64,000 bases of DNA from Vibrio penaeicida (GCF_030689305.1 NZ_JAUYVM010000014.1:62001-126000), one strand, 5' to 3'. Shown: positions 27,926 through 36,811, counted from the first letter of the stretch. Notes: generated by a model from the sequence alone, not told the origin. Numbers and translations are program-made.

Positions 27926-27965
27926 AAAAAAGCCTCGAAGATCAATATGGTCTTCGAGGCTTTTT
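27926..27965. terminator. Strong bidirectional intrinsic terminator
   Basis: A 15-bp stem, AAAAAGCCTCGAAGA with TCTTCGAGGCTTTTT, around a 9-nt loop. A-run and T-run flank it on both strands, so it can serve the small reverse gene at 28012-28143. Confidence 0.9.
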
Positions 27966-28011
27966 AAATAAATGTGTCGCAATGGATTGGCGAGTCTAAA
28001 ACCGTATCGGG

Positions 28012-28143
28012 TTAGATCGCTTCTTCTTGAGCTTGCTTCACTAATGCCTGACGTTGAGCTTCTTTTTCGCATGACGCGTTATTATTGTTTTTGCTTTCAT
28101 TTTCCAATTCACTTGGAACGAATACATAGTACTTATTGAACAT
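28012..28143 (-). CDS. Small 43-residue protein of unknown function
   Basis: A short open frame on the reverse strand, translating to a 43-residue peptide that begins MFNKYYVFVPSELENES and ends KQAQEEAI. It has a central run of four Asn and a basic/acidic, probably helical C-terminal half. A good ribosome site (GAGG, 6 bp before the ATG) precedes it and a strong terminator follows 47 bp after the stop, so it looks like a complete transcription unit. No signal peptide or membrane segment. I do not know a function; one Cys at 25 is the only unusual residue. Confidence 0.65.
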   Translation of the reverse strand: MFNKYYVFVPSELENESKNNNNASCEKEAQRQALVKQAQEEAI

Positions 28144-28310
28144 CTTGAACCTCAAACTGCATGAATCATTACGCTCGAAATTATTCACCTAGCGTAATCA
28201 AGCCGCAGATATTAATGACTTTATGCTCAATATTCAATCAAATTTATGTAATCCTTTGTTAGAAATCGTGTTCGAGAAGAGCTTCATGAAGTAGATCCAA
28301 AAATGGGGGG

Positions 28311-28590
28311 ATACCCAAGTGACCTCAAGGTGCAGGATTCAGAGCCTCATATTCTGTTTCAATTCAAGCCTTTCTACGTCAATATCAGGAACGCAGCGGA
28401 ATAACGAGTCCTTTCCAAGTTCTTAGACGATGAAGTGGGGCAGAATATGGGCTCCCAAGGGCGAGTTTAACTGACTTCCATACTGCGTTATCGATTCTTG
28501 ATTTAGAACCACTAGATCTACCAATCGATGCCTTGCCTGAAAGCCAGTTAACTCTCGCTGAACCTAGCATCTTGGGGTTACTTGGGTATA
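28311..28590 (+). repeat. Palindromic repeat element, copy B (280 bp)
   Basis: Opposite orientation to copy A. The termini ATACCCAAGTGACCTCAAG (28311-28329) and CTTGGGGTTACTTGGGTAT (28571-28589) pair with G-T wobbles. Hairpin 1 uses CATATTCTG and CAGAATATG (28348-28356 with 28441-28449); hairpin 2 uses 28469-28480 with 28538-28549 and ATCGATT/AATCGAT inside. It is 14 bp longer than copies A and C because of extra bases in the loop of hairpin 1. Its right end overlaps the 3' end of the LysE gene by 13 bp and supplies its stop codon. Confidence 0.9.
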
Positions 28591-29183
28591 TAGATAGTTT
28601 CAAATCCTAAACTGAAAGCCACTGCAACAAGCAACCACGCCAAGATTCGGTTGAACGCTGAAAAAACTTTAGGGTTCTTGAGCTTGTGCCCTAACACTTC
28701 TCCGAGTAGGGAATAAGATGTTGGGGCGCCAAATGCCAAAACAGCGAGAATACCCGACCAAAGCACCGCTTCCATGCCTACAATACCGTTCGCCGGAAAT
28801 TGCACCGCCGCAACAGGCAACACCACTGCTGGCCCCTTAGGGTTGAGCAGCTGAATGAGTACCCCATCCTTAAAGCTAAGTATCTTCTCGGTTTTATCAC
28901 CGACATCAAGTGAGTTGACATCGCTGGTGTGTAGCTTCCACGCAATGTATAAAATATAGCTGCACCCTATCAAGGCAATGTAAGGCAACCAGTGAGTAGG
29001 AATTAACGCTTTTCCAGCCCAGCTGATTGATACAAATAAGATAAACATAGCCATGCCGACTCCGGCAAAAAAGCTAAGGTATCGTTTTGTATTGCTTTGC
29101 AGACCACCGTTTAAGCCCAGTAAATTAACCGGTCCAGGCGTGTACATGACCCCTATGGCGTAGGCGAAGATTTCTAGCATCAA
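28578..29183 (-). CDS. LysE/RhtB-family exporter whose C-terminus is set by the repeat element
   Basis: A 201-residue membrane exporter of the LysE/RhtB family (amino acids or related small molecules). It has about six membrane segments and the N-terminal GVMYTPGPVNLLGLNGG, which corresponds to the family motif G-x-x-x-x-P-G-P. The last residues, TIYIPK, and the TAA stop are encoded by the right terminus of repeat copy B (28578-28590), so the original C-terminus was probably replaced by the insertion. The main fold is complete, so the protein may still work. It is read toward the element and may be in one unit with the AraC-type gene 46 bp upstream. Confidence 0.88.
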   Translation of the reverse strand: MMLEIFAYAIGVMYTPGPVNLLGLNGGLQSNTKRYLSFFAGVGMAMFILFVSISWAGKALIPTHWLPYIALIGCSYILYIAWKLHTSDVNSLDVGDKTEKILSFKDGVLIQLLNPKGPAVVLPVAAVQFPANGIVGMEAVLWSGILAVLAFGAPTSYSLLGEVLGHKLKNPKVFSAFNRILAWLLVAVAFSLGFETIYIPK

Positions 29184-29229
29184 ATTATACTCTTGAGTGA
29201 TTTTATTGATTAAAAGCGAATGCGTTTAA

Positions 29230-30060
29230 TTAGGAGAGGCGCTGCTTTTGGTATTGCGCGGGAGTCATCCCATAGACTCGTTTAAACCTGCGATTAAAAT
29301 GACTGCTGTCAGAAAACCCAGCGATATGGGCAATATCGGTTGCGGTTTGCCCTAATTCCAGCGATTTTCGAGCGAGATTCACGCGGCAACTTAAAACATA
29401 TTGATGTGGCGTGATGCCGTATTGTGCTTTAAATGCTCTTATCAAATGATATTTAGACATGCTGGCAGCAACGCTGATGTCATCAACAGAAATGTCTAAC
29501 GCAGCATGCTCATGTATAAAGTCTTTTGCACGCTTTACGAGCGACTCTTTTCGGTTGCCATCACTAGTCAGTATTGGAGAATTGCCACTCAAGCGAGCAA
29601 TGGAATGTGCCATTTCCAATAGACCGGCATCATATTCGACTTTGGATACGGATTCTGAATGAATCCATTGTGACATTGTGATCACTTGCTGGCGAAATAC
29701 ACCGTCGTCCATGAGCGTTTTTTCGACTCTCACATTTGAAGGTTGGCTCACCCCAACGGTTCGGAAATAGGGTTCCAATTGGTTCGGGTGAACATACAAC
29801 ATGATGTATTCGAGATCGTCCGAGCCGCCAGATCGCCCATCGTGTACGTCTTCTGGGTTGAATACAATCACTCCACCCGCTGGGCTTTGGTGGAATTGAG
29901 TTCGGCAGAAAAAGTCTTGTCGCCCTTTTAAGGTCACACCAAACGAGTATTCTTCGTGAGCATGTTTGTCGTAGGTAAAATCACTCATGTTTGCTGTGAG
30001 TAGCAATAACCCCTCAATGCTCTGATTCCCTTGGTAATGGAATTGATTTTTATCCTGCAT
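29230..30060 (-). CDS. AraC-family transcriptional regulator
   Basis: A 276-residue regulator. The N-terminal cupin sensor (HEEYSFGVTLKGRQDFFCR, GGVIVFNPEDVHDGRS) is of the AraC_binding type. The C-terminal double helix-turn-helix is clear: ISVDDISVAASMSKYHLIRAF, then DIAHIAGFSDSSHFNRRFKRVYGMTPAQYQ. The start is the ATG at 30060, with GGA upstream; the TTG two codons before is less likely. It lies upstream of the LysE exporter on the same strand with a 46-bp gap, so it probably controls that exporter, a common arrangement for this regulator/exporter pair. Confidence 0.9.
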   Translation of the reverse strand: MQDKNQFHYQGNQSIEGLLLLTANMSDFTYDKHAHEEYSFGVTLKGRQDFFCRTQFHQSPAGGVIVFNPEDVHDGRSGGSDDLEYIMLYVHPNQLEPYFRTVGVSQPSNVRVEKTLMDDGVFRQQVITMSQWIHSESVSKVEYDAGLLEMAHSIARLSGNSPILTSDGNRKESLVKRAKDFIHEHAALDISVDDISVAASMSKYHLIRAFKAQYGITPHQYVLSCRVNLARKSLELGQTATDIAHIAGFSDSSHFNRRFKRVYGMTPAQYQKQRLS

Positions 30061-30187
30061 GGTCAATTTCCGATTCGTCCTGAATGAGTTAAGAATAGGG
30101 CATCAATGAGCATTGAGATTGAACAAAATTGCTCGTTTTCATATTAGCTGGTAACGATACTGTACTCCAATTTCTCTGAGCGACAAA

Positions 30188-30211
30188 AAAGGGTGCCAAT
30201 TGGCACCCTTT
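30188..30211 (-). terminator. Intrinsic terminator of the zwf-pgl-gnd operon
   Basis: AAAGGGTGCCA and TGGCACCCTTT form a perfect stem with a 2-base centre, followed by T residues on the reverse strand. It lies 21 bp past the gnd stop. Confidence 0.88.
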
Positions 30212-30231
30212 GTATTTGGATTACGAGGTAA

Positions 30232-31680
30232 TTAAACGTCGTAAGTTGTAGAAGCAGTGTCGCCGCCTGTACCTGTCCAGTTCGTGTGGAAGAATTCACC
30301 ACGCTCACGGTCGATACGCTCGTAAGTGTGAGCACCGAAGTAGTCACGTTGAGCTTGAAGCAGGTTAGCTGGTAGACGTGCAGTTGTGTAACCGTCTAGG
30401 AAAGATAGCGCAGAAATCGTACATGGCATTGGGATACCAGACTCTAGAGATTTCGCTGCTACTTTACGCCATGCTGCTAGGCTGTTTTGTAGGATGTTTT
30501 TGAAGTACTCGTCAGAACCTAGGAACGCGATGTCTGGGTTTGCTTCGTACGCATCACGGATGTTGCCTAGGAATGCGCTGCGGATGATACAACCACCACG
30601 CCACATTAGTGCTACGTTACCGTAGTTTAGATCCCAACCGTTTTCGTCCGACGCTTCACGCATTAGCATGAAACCTTGAGCGTAAGAGATGATCTTTGAA
30701 GCCAGTAGAGCTTGACGAAGTGCGTCAACCCACTCTTTCTTGTCGCCTTCAACTGGAGCGATAGTCTTACCGAACAGTTTTTCAGCTTCAACACGTTGGT
30801 CTTTCAGTGCAGACAGGCAACGAGAGAATACAGACTCAGAGATAAGCGTTAGAGGAATACCTAAGTCTAGTGCGTTGATACCCGTCCACTTACCAGTACC
30901 TTTCTGACCGGCTGTGTCTAGGATCTTCTCAACAAGAGCTTCACCGTCTTCATCTTTGTAGCCAAGGATGTCAGCTGTGATTTCAACTAGGTAGCTGTCT
31001 AGCTCAGTCTTGTTCCAATCAGCAAATACGGCTTGCATTTCGTCAGCTGAAAGACCAAGACCGTCTTTCATGAACTGGTATGCTTCAGTGATAAGCTGCA
31101 TGTCACCGTATTCGATACCGTTGTGTACCATCTTAACGAAGTGACCCGCACCATCGTTACCAACCCAGTCACAGCAAGGCTCACCAGCGTCAGTTTTTGC
31201 AGAGATACCTTGGAAGATTGGCTTAACCGCTTCCCAAGCTTCAGGCGCACCGCCTGGCATGATTGAAGGACCAAAGCGTGCACCTTCTTCACCACCAGAT
31301 ACACCAGTACCGATGAAGTGGATGCCTTTCTCGCGACAATGCGCTACACGACGGTTTGTATCTGGGTAGTTAGTATTACCACCATCGATGATGATGTCGC
31401 CTTCGTCTAAAAGTGGGATTAGGTTTTCGATGAACGTGTCTACAACGTCACCAGCACGAACCATTAGCATCACTTTACGTGGTGCTTCTAGCTTTTCTAC
31501 TAGCTCTTCTAGAGAGTATGCACCAACAATATTTGTGCCTTTCGCCGGGCCTTCTAGGAACTCGTCTACCTTCGCAGCAGTACGGTTGTGAGCAACCACT
31601 TTAAAACCGTGGTCGTTCATGTTTAGGATAAGGTTCTGGCCCATTACTGCTAGGCCAATAACACCGATATCACCTTTCAT
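30232..31680 (-). CDS. gnd: 6-phosphogluconate dehydrogenase, decarboxylating
   Basis: A 482-residue enzyme that converts 6-phosphogluconate to ribulose 5-phosphate, CO2 and NADPH. The NADP-binding GLAVMGQNLILNMNDHG is at residues ~7-23, the substrate motif GTGVSGGEEGARFGPSIMPG at ~128-147, with HNGIEYGDMQLI and the catalytic Lys/Glu region; the C-terminal dimerisation tail ends RIDRERGEFFHTNWTGTGGD. Length is as in E. coli. It is last in the zwf-pgl-gnd operon (20-bp gap after pgl) and precedes a strong terminator. Confidence 0.98.
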   Translation of the reverse strand: MKGDIGVIGLAVMGQNLILNMNDHGFKVVAHNRTAAKVDEFLEGPAKGTNIVGAYSLEELVEKLEAPRKVMLMVRAGDVVDTFIENLIPLLDEGDIIIDGGNTNYPDTNRRVAHCREKGIHFIGTGVSGGEEGARFGPSIMPGGAPEAWEAVKPIFQGISAKTDAGEPCCDWVGNDGAGHFVKMVHNGIEYGDMQLITEAYQFMKDGLGLSADEMQAVFADWNKTELDSYLVEITADILGYKDEDGEALVEKILDTAGQKGTGKWTGINALDLGIPLTLISESVFSRCLSALKDQRVEAEKLFGKTIAPVEGDKKEWVDALRQALLASKIISYAQGFMLMREASDENGWDLNYGNVALMWRGGCIIRSAFLGNIRDAYEANPDIAFLGSDEYFKNILQNSLAAWRKVAAKSLESGIPMPCTISALSFLDGYTTARLPANLLQAQRDYFGAHTYERIDRERGEFFHTNWTGTGGDTASTTYDV

Positions 31681-31700
31681 TATTCATCTCCATTAATCGA

Positions 31701-32417
31701 TCAGGCAATTTTACTTGCTGCGTCTGAATCTAAGTACCACTCCGTTTCGCCCATTTTGGACTGGATTTTCGCTGCCGGATAAGGCAATGCTTCCGCAGGA
31801 GTAGTGTGAATTTCGTGTACAATCTCGATCTTACCAGCACCCAATACTAGGTAGCTGATGCGTCTTGCCGCTTCCAGCACTTTGGCTGTTTTCGACACGC
31901 GGATTTGACCGGATTCTGGATGAGAAGCCAAAACAGATAGGTTCTCATCGTTGTAATTTGTTTTCTCTGGGAACAACGAGGCCGTATGGCCATCAGCGCC
32001 CACACCAAGCAGGATCCAATCAAAAACTGGCGTGCCGTTTTCAGTTGGGATCACTTCAGCCATTTCATTGGCAAAGCGCTCAGCTTCTGCTTTTGGTTCG
32101 TTTTCACCGCGGATACGGTGAATATTTTCTGCTGGAATTTCAATTTGGCTAAACAATAACGTGTTCGCTTCACCGTAATTGCTTTCCGCATCTTCAGGAG
32201 CAACACAACGCTCATCTCCCCACCAAAAATGCAGGTTTTTCCATTGAATAGCGGTTGCGTAAGCCTCTGTAGCCAGGAGCTTGAACAACATTTTTGGGGT
32301 GCTACCACCAGACAAAGAAATGTGAACAGGCTTACCTTGCTCGCTATACCTTTTCAGGTCGTTCGCTAGGCTTTCTACTACCTGATCCGCAGTTTGAAAG
32401 ATCTTATGATTGATCAT
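31701..32417 (-). CDS. pgl: 6-phosphogluconolactonase
   Basis: A 238-residue lactonase that hydrolyses 6-phosphogluconolactone, step two of the oxidative pentose phosphate pathway. It is of the NagB-like (DevB) type: VHISLSGGSTPKMLFKLLA, FWWGDERCVAPEDAESNYG and LLGVGADGHTASLFP, the last being the glucosamine-6-phosphate isomerase-like active-site strand. It overlaps the end of zwf by 4 bp, showing translational coupling, and is followed by gnd. Confidence 0.96.
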   Translation of the reverse strand: MINHKIFQTADQVVESLANDLKRYSEQGKPVHISLSGGSTPKMLFKLLATEAYATAIQWKNLHFWWGDERCVAPEDAESNYGEANTLLFSQIEIPAENIHRIRGENEPKAEAERFANEMAEVIPTENGTPVFDWILLGVGADGHTASLFPEKTNYNDENLSVLASHPESGQIRVSKTAKVLEAARRISYLVLGAGKIEIVHEIHTTPAEALPYPAAKIQSKMGETEWYLDSDAASKIA

Positions 32418-33919
32418 AATTCGCAGTAATCCGTGTCAGTAAGGTTCTTACAAGGGAAACGCCATGCACGTCCATCACGCTGAAGTAGCTTATCAGACTC
32501 AATAGGTCCCCATGTTCCACAGGCGTAGCCAAACAGTGATTGAGGATCTTGCTTGAAGTCCAGAATCGGCTGTACGTACTTCCAACACGCTTCTACTGCA
32601 TCACTACGAGCAAATAGCGTCGCGTCGCCATTAAGCGAGTCCAGAAGTAAACGTTCATAAGCAGTTAGCATCTGAGTTTCTTCAAGAGAAGCGTAGTGGA
32701 AGTTCATTTTCACTTCTTTCGCATGGAAGCCAGCACCCGGCTCTTTTAGGCCGAAGCTCATTTGAATGCCTTCATCAGGCTGAATACGAATGATCAGCTT
32801 GTTTTCTGGGGCATCCAAACCAAATACTGGGTGCGGTGTGCGTTTGAAGTGAATGACTACTTCGGTTACACGTGTTGGTAAGCGCTTACCTGTACGAACG
32901 TAAAACGGCACACCATTCCAACGCCAGTTGTTGATGTATGCTTTCAATCCTACGTAAGTTTCAGTGCGTGACTCTTCTGCAACACCTGTCTCTTCACGAT
33001 ACCCAGGAAGGAATTCACCACGCACATCAGAACCTGTGTACTGACCCATTACTAGATTGTTGCGAAGATCATTTTCTTCTAACGGTTTCAAGCACTGAAG
33101 AACTTTCACTACTTCATCACGCATTGAGTCTGCATTGATTTGAGCTGGGGGCTCCATACCAACCATTGCCAATACTTGTAGCAAGTGGTTTTGGAACATA
33201 TCACGTACAGCACCTGATCCGTCGTAGTAGCCACCACGTTCTTCCACACCCAAGAATTCAGCACCTGTGATTTCCACGTAATCAATAAAGTTACGGTTCC
33301 ACAATGGCTCAAACATGGCGTTAGAAAAGCGGAACACTAACAAGTTTTGCACCGTTTCTTTACCTAAGTAATGGTCGATACGGTAAATCTGATGTTCCTG
33401 AAAATGCTCATGAATTTCTTTATCTAGCTTCTGCGCAGATTCTAAATCATAACCAAATGGCTTTTCGATGATCAGACGTTTCCAGCCTTCGCTTTCATCG
33501 TTCAAGCCATGTGCCGCTAGACTGGCTGGAATCACGCTGTAAAGGCTTGGTGGCGTTGCTAAATAGAAGAGTGTATTGCTTTGTTCAAACTGATAGCTTT
33601 CAGAGAGTTCATCTAAGCGGGTAACCAGTTTGGCGTAATCGGCGGTGTCGGAAGTGTTTATCGCTTGGTAATGTAGGTAGTTAATAAACGCATCTAACGT
33701 TTCAGGTTCCGTTTTTTCCATTTCCTGAAGTGAGCGTTTCAACTTGTCGCGATAAGATTCATCACTGTATTCAGTGCGGCTGACGCCTAAAATCGCAAAG
33801 GATTCTGGAAGCTGTTTGCTCGCGTATAAATGGTATAGCGCGGGGATCAGCTTGCGGTAAGTCAAATCGCCAGAGGCACCGAAGATAACGATGCAGCTGT
33901 TTTCAGGTATTACCATCAT
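32414..33919 (-). CDS. zwf: Glucose-6-phosphate 1-dehydrogenase
   Basis: A 501-residue enzyme that oxidises glucose 6-phosphate to 6-phosphogluconolactone with NADP. It has the Rossmann motif IFGASGDLTYRKLIPALYHL (~12-31), the active-site RIDHYLGKETVQNLLVFRF (~180-198) and EVKMNFHY in the C-terminal domain. It is the first gene of the operon, and its 3' end overlaps pgl by 4 bp. An AAGGAAAG site precedes the ATG pair at 33919. A Fur-box-like sequence lies ~255 bp upstream. Confidence 0.98.
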   Translation of the reverse strand: MMVIPENSCIVIFGASGDLTYRKLIPALYHLYASKQLPESFAILGVSRTEYSDESYRDKLKRSLQEMEKTEPETLDAFINYLHYQAINTSDTADYAKLVTRLDELSESYQFEQSNTLFYLATPPSLYSVIPASLAAHGLNDESEGWKRLIIEKPFGYDLESAQKLDKEIHEHFQEHQIYRIDHYLGKETVQNLLVFRFSNAMFEPLWNRNFIDYVEITGAEFLGVEERGGYYDGSGAVRDMFQNHLLQVLAMVGMEPPAQINADSMRDEVVKVLQCLKPLEENDLRNNLVMGQYTGSDVRGEFLPGYREETGVAEESRTETYVGLKAYINNWRWNGVPFYVRTGKRLPTRVTEVVIHFKRTPHPVFGLDAPENKLIIRIQPDEGIQMSFGLKEPGAGFHAKEVKMNFHYASLEETQMLTAYERLLLDSLNGDATLFARSDAVEACWKYVQPILDFKQDPQSLFGYACGTWGPIESDKLLQRDGRAWRFPCKNLTDTDYCEL

Positions 33920-34239
33920 CTTTCCTTAAAGAGGGGTTTTCATTGAGACATAACTAGAGTTAACAGACCCTATCAATGTCTCAGGTAAATTAACAATAGG
34001 TGTTAACTATCAGTCCGAGAGGTAAGAGCTATGGGCTACTTAGTGTTCAACTGAGCTAAAACAGCGTGCTACTTTACATCAGCTAACTACGATGCGCATC
34101 CCAAAAACTTACCTATTTCAAATTTGTTGAGAAAAACTACAAAATTTCTGTAACGTTTACAACATCACAAACAATAATAATTATCATTAACAACAAAAAC
34201 AGAGGGATCGATTAGAAATAAGGTATTCCTTAATATTCG
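33920..34239. other. Intergenic region upstream of zwf
   Basis: 320 bp, AT-rich. It holds the zwf promoter region and the 3' flank of the phosphotransferase gene. The only motif I can name is the Fur-like 19-mer at 34173-34191. Confidence 0.4.
34173..34191. promoter_or_regulatory. Possible Fur box upstream of zwf
   Basis: AATAATAATTATCATTAAC matches the classical 19-bp Fur box GATAATGATAATCATTATC at 15 of 19 positions. It lies 254 bp upstream of the zwf start and 49 bp beyond the stop of the phosphotransferase gene. In such AT-rich DNA, chance matches are common. Confidence 0.3.
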
Positions 34240-35271
34240 TTACTTCACGATGTATTCAAGCCCTTTTGTAGCACATGAAAGTGAATATTCATTGATCTTC
34301 CAGTGTTCTGGACTCCAACCATAGAGAAACCTTAGAAAATCTGCCCAAGCCACATAATAAAAGGGTTCCCAGCTTTCAATGATCAACTTTGCATTTTGTT
34401 CTGGACGATAAAACGACATGGCTTCTTCGAATTGGGAAAAGTAGTAATCTAACAACAGCTTTTCAGCATTTTGGGCTTCTTCAATAGGCACACAACTACT
34501 AATGAAAAGCATGACATCTTTCATTGCACACCCTTCCCCTACATATTGAAAGTCTACGGCACCAACAGAATCCATATTGGCTGAAAAACAGAAGTTCGCC
34601 AGCTTGGCATCACCATGAACCAATGTCGGAAAAGGTGCCGATTTCAATGCCGAATCGAATGCTTTCGCGTGTGTTTTAAATTCACTTGTCGCCATTGCTT
34701 GAAATTCATCAGGGCGGGTGTCCAAATGCCAGTAGGTCCCTTGCGCCCATAAGGCTTCGTCCTGACCGGAATTGAGGTGGCTTACGCTCAAATACTTCGC
34801 ATGAAAATTCGCTAACCACTTGAGGCAAAGCTTCCAGTGCCTAATATCTGACTGCTTAACAACCTCGGTTAGCCCGTAATCACGCAAGTCGGACATAACA
34901 ATCACGTATTGTGTGGGAGTGGGATTGACTTCCAACCCAATAGGCATGAGGCATCTTGGATCTTGTTGAGTGGAGAACTTCAAATACCAATTGGCTTCTA
35001 CAATGTAAGATTTTAGCTTTCTATCGGTAGATCGTTCTGTATTCCAGCCTTTTGGATGTGCGAGTGTTTCGGGCAATTCTATCCATTTAGCAATAACACT
35101 TTTAGCATTTTCACTCTGCCCAACATCATCACTGTTGCCATTTGGGCTCAGAAACCAACGTTCGAGTCGTCCGAAATCACCCCAAAGTTTCTGAATAAGC
35201 TGCTTTTTTGAGGGTTCATGTGCCAAATACCCTTTACTCATTTTCTTATTCCCAACATTAAGTCCACTCAA
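34240..35271 (-). CDS. Aminoglycoside-phosphotransferase-fold kinase (EcKinase-like)
   Basis: A 343-residue protein with the APH/choline-kinase fold. The catalytic loop reads LVHGDAKLANFCFS (Brenner H-G-D-x-x-x-x-N motif) at ~220, and the metal-binding Asp is in GAVDFQYVGEGCAMKDVMLF. This layout, with FQ after the DFG-like Asp, is close to the ecdysteroid-kinase-like (CHK) subgroup. The substrate is unknown; a small hydroxylated molecule is likely. It is a single gene, divergent from the PilZ protein. Own terminator not evident. Confidence 0.82.
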   Translation of the reverse strand: MSGLNVGNKKMSKGYLAHEPSKKQLIQKLWGDFGRLERWFLSPNGNSDDVGQSENAKSVIAKWIELPETLAHPKGWNTERSTDRKLKSYIVEANWYLKFSTQQDPRCLMPIGLEVNPTPTQYVIVMSDLRDYGLTEVVKQSDIRHWKLCLKWLANFHAKYLSVSHLNSGQDEALWAQGTYWHLDTRPDEFQAMATSEFKTHAKAFDSALKSAPFPTLVHGDAKLANFCFSANMDSVGAVDFQYVGEGCAMKDVMLFISSCVPIEEAQNAEKLLLDYYFSQFEEAMSFYRPEQNAKLIIESWEPFYYVAWADFLRFLYGWSPEHWKINEYSLSCATKGLEYIVK

Positions 35272-35606
35272 TGCATGTAATGTTCTTATTATTGTCTCCT
35301 AAATACGCTTAATTCGCCAATTGAGAAAGCCATTACTAAACTAGATTCATATAGCATATTCTGTTTAATGCAATTTATTGAGCCTTACATCAATGTATGC
35401 TCCAATCACGCGAATATTTATTCGCACAGCTCACATTCAGAAACGTCGATTACAATCGATTTATAAAAGTTAATTTATAATGTCAGAGCAATAATCACGA
35501 CTTTAAATGCATCAAAGCACATAAAAACTAAATGACTGTCGTGTGTATATATATCATCGCCTTACAATGACTTAGTACGAGGCAAATGAAGGTCAAAAGG
35601 ACTACA
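35272..35606. other. Divergent promoter region
   Basis: 335 bp between the phosphotransferase and the PilZ gene, presumably holding both promoters. No conserved motif or extra gene is seen. Confidence 0.4.
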
Positions 35607-36350
35607 ATGGCGGAAAACTCGGCGGCAGCAAACCTACAGGTTAATACCAATTCGGATAATTTCAAAGGTGCTGAAACAACGCTTAAAAGCTCAGATGCTT
35701 TAGCAATGATTGAACACAGCAGTGATGTGACCATTAACATCTCTACTCCCGTAGGTATCAACTATAAAGGCATTACACCTTTCATAGGAACCATCGGGAC
35801 AGATTATATATTGCTGGGCGCGCCTGATATCTCAGATGAAGATTACGAATACTTTTTTCAGGAAGGTTTCTGGGTAAATGTTCGCGCGATTTCACCACGT
35901 GGTGAAGGTGCGCTTATTTATTTCCGATGCCAAATCATGCACATGGTTAACGAACCCGTTCGCATGATCATGTTGTCCATTCCAGCTAATATGAAAGTAC
36001 TTCAACTTCGTAAAGAGCCCAGATATGACGTATCTCTCGCCGCTGTTGTTTTTTATAATGGTCAGCGCTTGGAATGTGAAGTAAGGGATATTTCTAAAGG
36101 AGGATGCCGTATCATCACAAGCCCTTTGATACGCACATTCCAGATAGAAGAACCTGTACAAATCAGCATAGTGGAACGGACGCGTGGGAAAGTAGACCTT
36201 CCTCAGCTTACTGGCAAGATATGTAACATGCAGAAGTCCCATCATTACGCGCGCTACGGAATGATGTTTGATGACAAAGGTAAGAAGAGTGTGCAGCTTT
36301 TGCTAAGCCATTTGAAGTTTGATGGCTCAAAGCTTGCTCTGAAAGCTTAG
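35607..36350 (+). CDS. PilZ-domain protein (YcgR-like flagellar/c-di-GMP effector)
   Basis: A 247-residue cyclic-di-GMP receptor. The N-terminal ~125 residues resemble the YcgR-N (PilZN) barrel. The PilZ domain then begins with the ligand-binding RKEPRYDVSL (R-x-x-x-R) at ~135 and VRDISKGGCRI (D-x-S-x-x-G) at ~160. These residues are intact, so c-di-GMP binding is expected. It could brake flagellar rotation or control polysaccharide output. I use the ATG at 35607 because AAAAGGA sits 6 bp before it; another ATG lies 7 codons upstream. It is monocistronic. Confidence 0.88.
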   Translation: MAENSAAANLQVNTNSDNFKGAETTLKSSDALAMIEHSSDVTINISTPVGINYKGITPFIGTIGTDYILLGAPDISDEDYEYFFQEGFWVNVRAISPRGEGALIYFRCQIMHMVNEPVRMIMLSIPANMKVLQLRKEPRYDVSLAAVVFYNGQRLECEVRDISKGGCRIITSPLIRTFQIEEPVQISIVERTRGKVDLPQLTGKICNMQKSHHYARYGMMFDDKGKKSVQLLLSHLKFDGSKLALKA

Positions 36351-36470
36351 TTTTTTAGAACGTGTACACATACACGTTGATGGCAAAAATAGCGTTAGTG
36401 CTTGGTTTTTAGCGTTCAGTTGTTAACCGTATTTTCCAACCAATCTCTACTGATTAAAAAAACAGAAAAA

Positions 36471-36496
36471 GCTTAGGTTCTAGCTAGACCCTAAGC
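36471..36496 (-). terminator. Intrinsic terminator of the cold-shock gene
   Basis: GCTTAGG and CCTAAGC enclose a TCTAG/CTAGA core, and on the reverse strand are followed by TTTTTCTGTTTTTTT. It lies ~105 bp past the csp stop, beyond a first hairpin at 36545-36576. Confidence 0.8.
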
Positions 36497-36544
36497 CTGT
36501 ATTACGAACAATTCTACGAATTATTACTAGCGATAAAACGAATT

Positions 36545-36576
36545 CGCCCCGCTACCTCGGGTGAGAGAGCGGGGCG
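36545..36576 (-). terminator. GC-rich hairpin after the cold-shock gene
   Basis: CGCCCCGCT (36545-36553) pairs perfectly with AGCGGGGCG (36568-36576). No T-run directly follows, so it is either a weak terminator or an mRNA-stabilising 3' stem, with the T-rich terminator at 36471-36496 behind it. Confidence 0.6.
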
Positions 36577-36601
36577 ATGCATTCTATCAATCTAAACTCA
36601 A

Positions 36602-36811
36602 TTAGATTTTTTCAACGTTTGCAGCTTGAGGACCTTTTTGGCCTTGCTCAACTTCAAACGATACTTTTTGGCCTTCAGCAAGTGTTTTGAATCCGTCACC
36701 AGTGATAGCACGGAAGTGAACAAATACGTCTGCACCACCGTCTTCTTGAGTAATAAAGCCAAAACCTTTTTCTTCGTTAAACCACTTAACTGTGCCAGTT
36801 GTCTTAGACAT
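36602..36811 (-). CDS. Cold-shock protein (CspA family)
   Basis: A 69-residue single cold-shock domain. It contains the RNP1 motif KGFGFITQ and RNP2 motif VFVHF, and the start MSKTTGTVKWFNEEKGFGF typical of CspA homologues. It binds single-stranded nucleic acid and acts as an RNA chaperone in the cytoplasm. The 5' leader holds a small perfect hairpin (GCGCG and CGCGC, about 36847-36861), and other stems further upstream, consistent with the long structured leader known for cspA. Confidence 0.96.
   Translation of the reverse strand: MSKTTGTVKWFNEEKGFGFITQEDGGADVFVHFRAITGDGFKTLAEGQKVSFEVEQGQKGPQAANVEKI

Noticed and set aside
28385..28603. Reverse frame inside palindromic element copy B
   Set aside because: The other element copies do not keep it open with the same sequence; the element shows RNA/DNA-structure conservation rather than coding.
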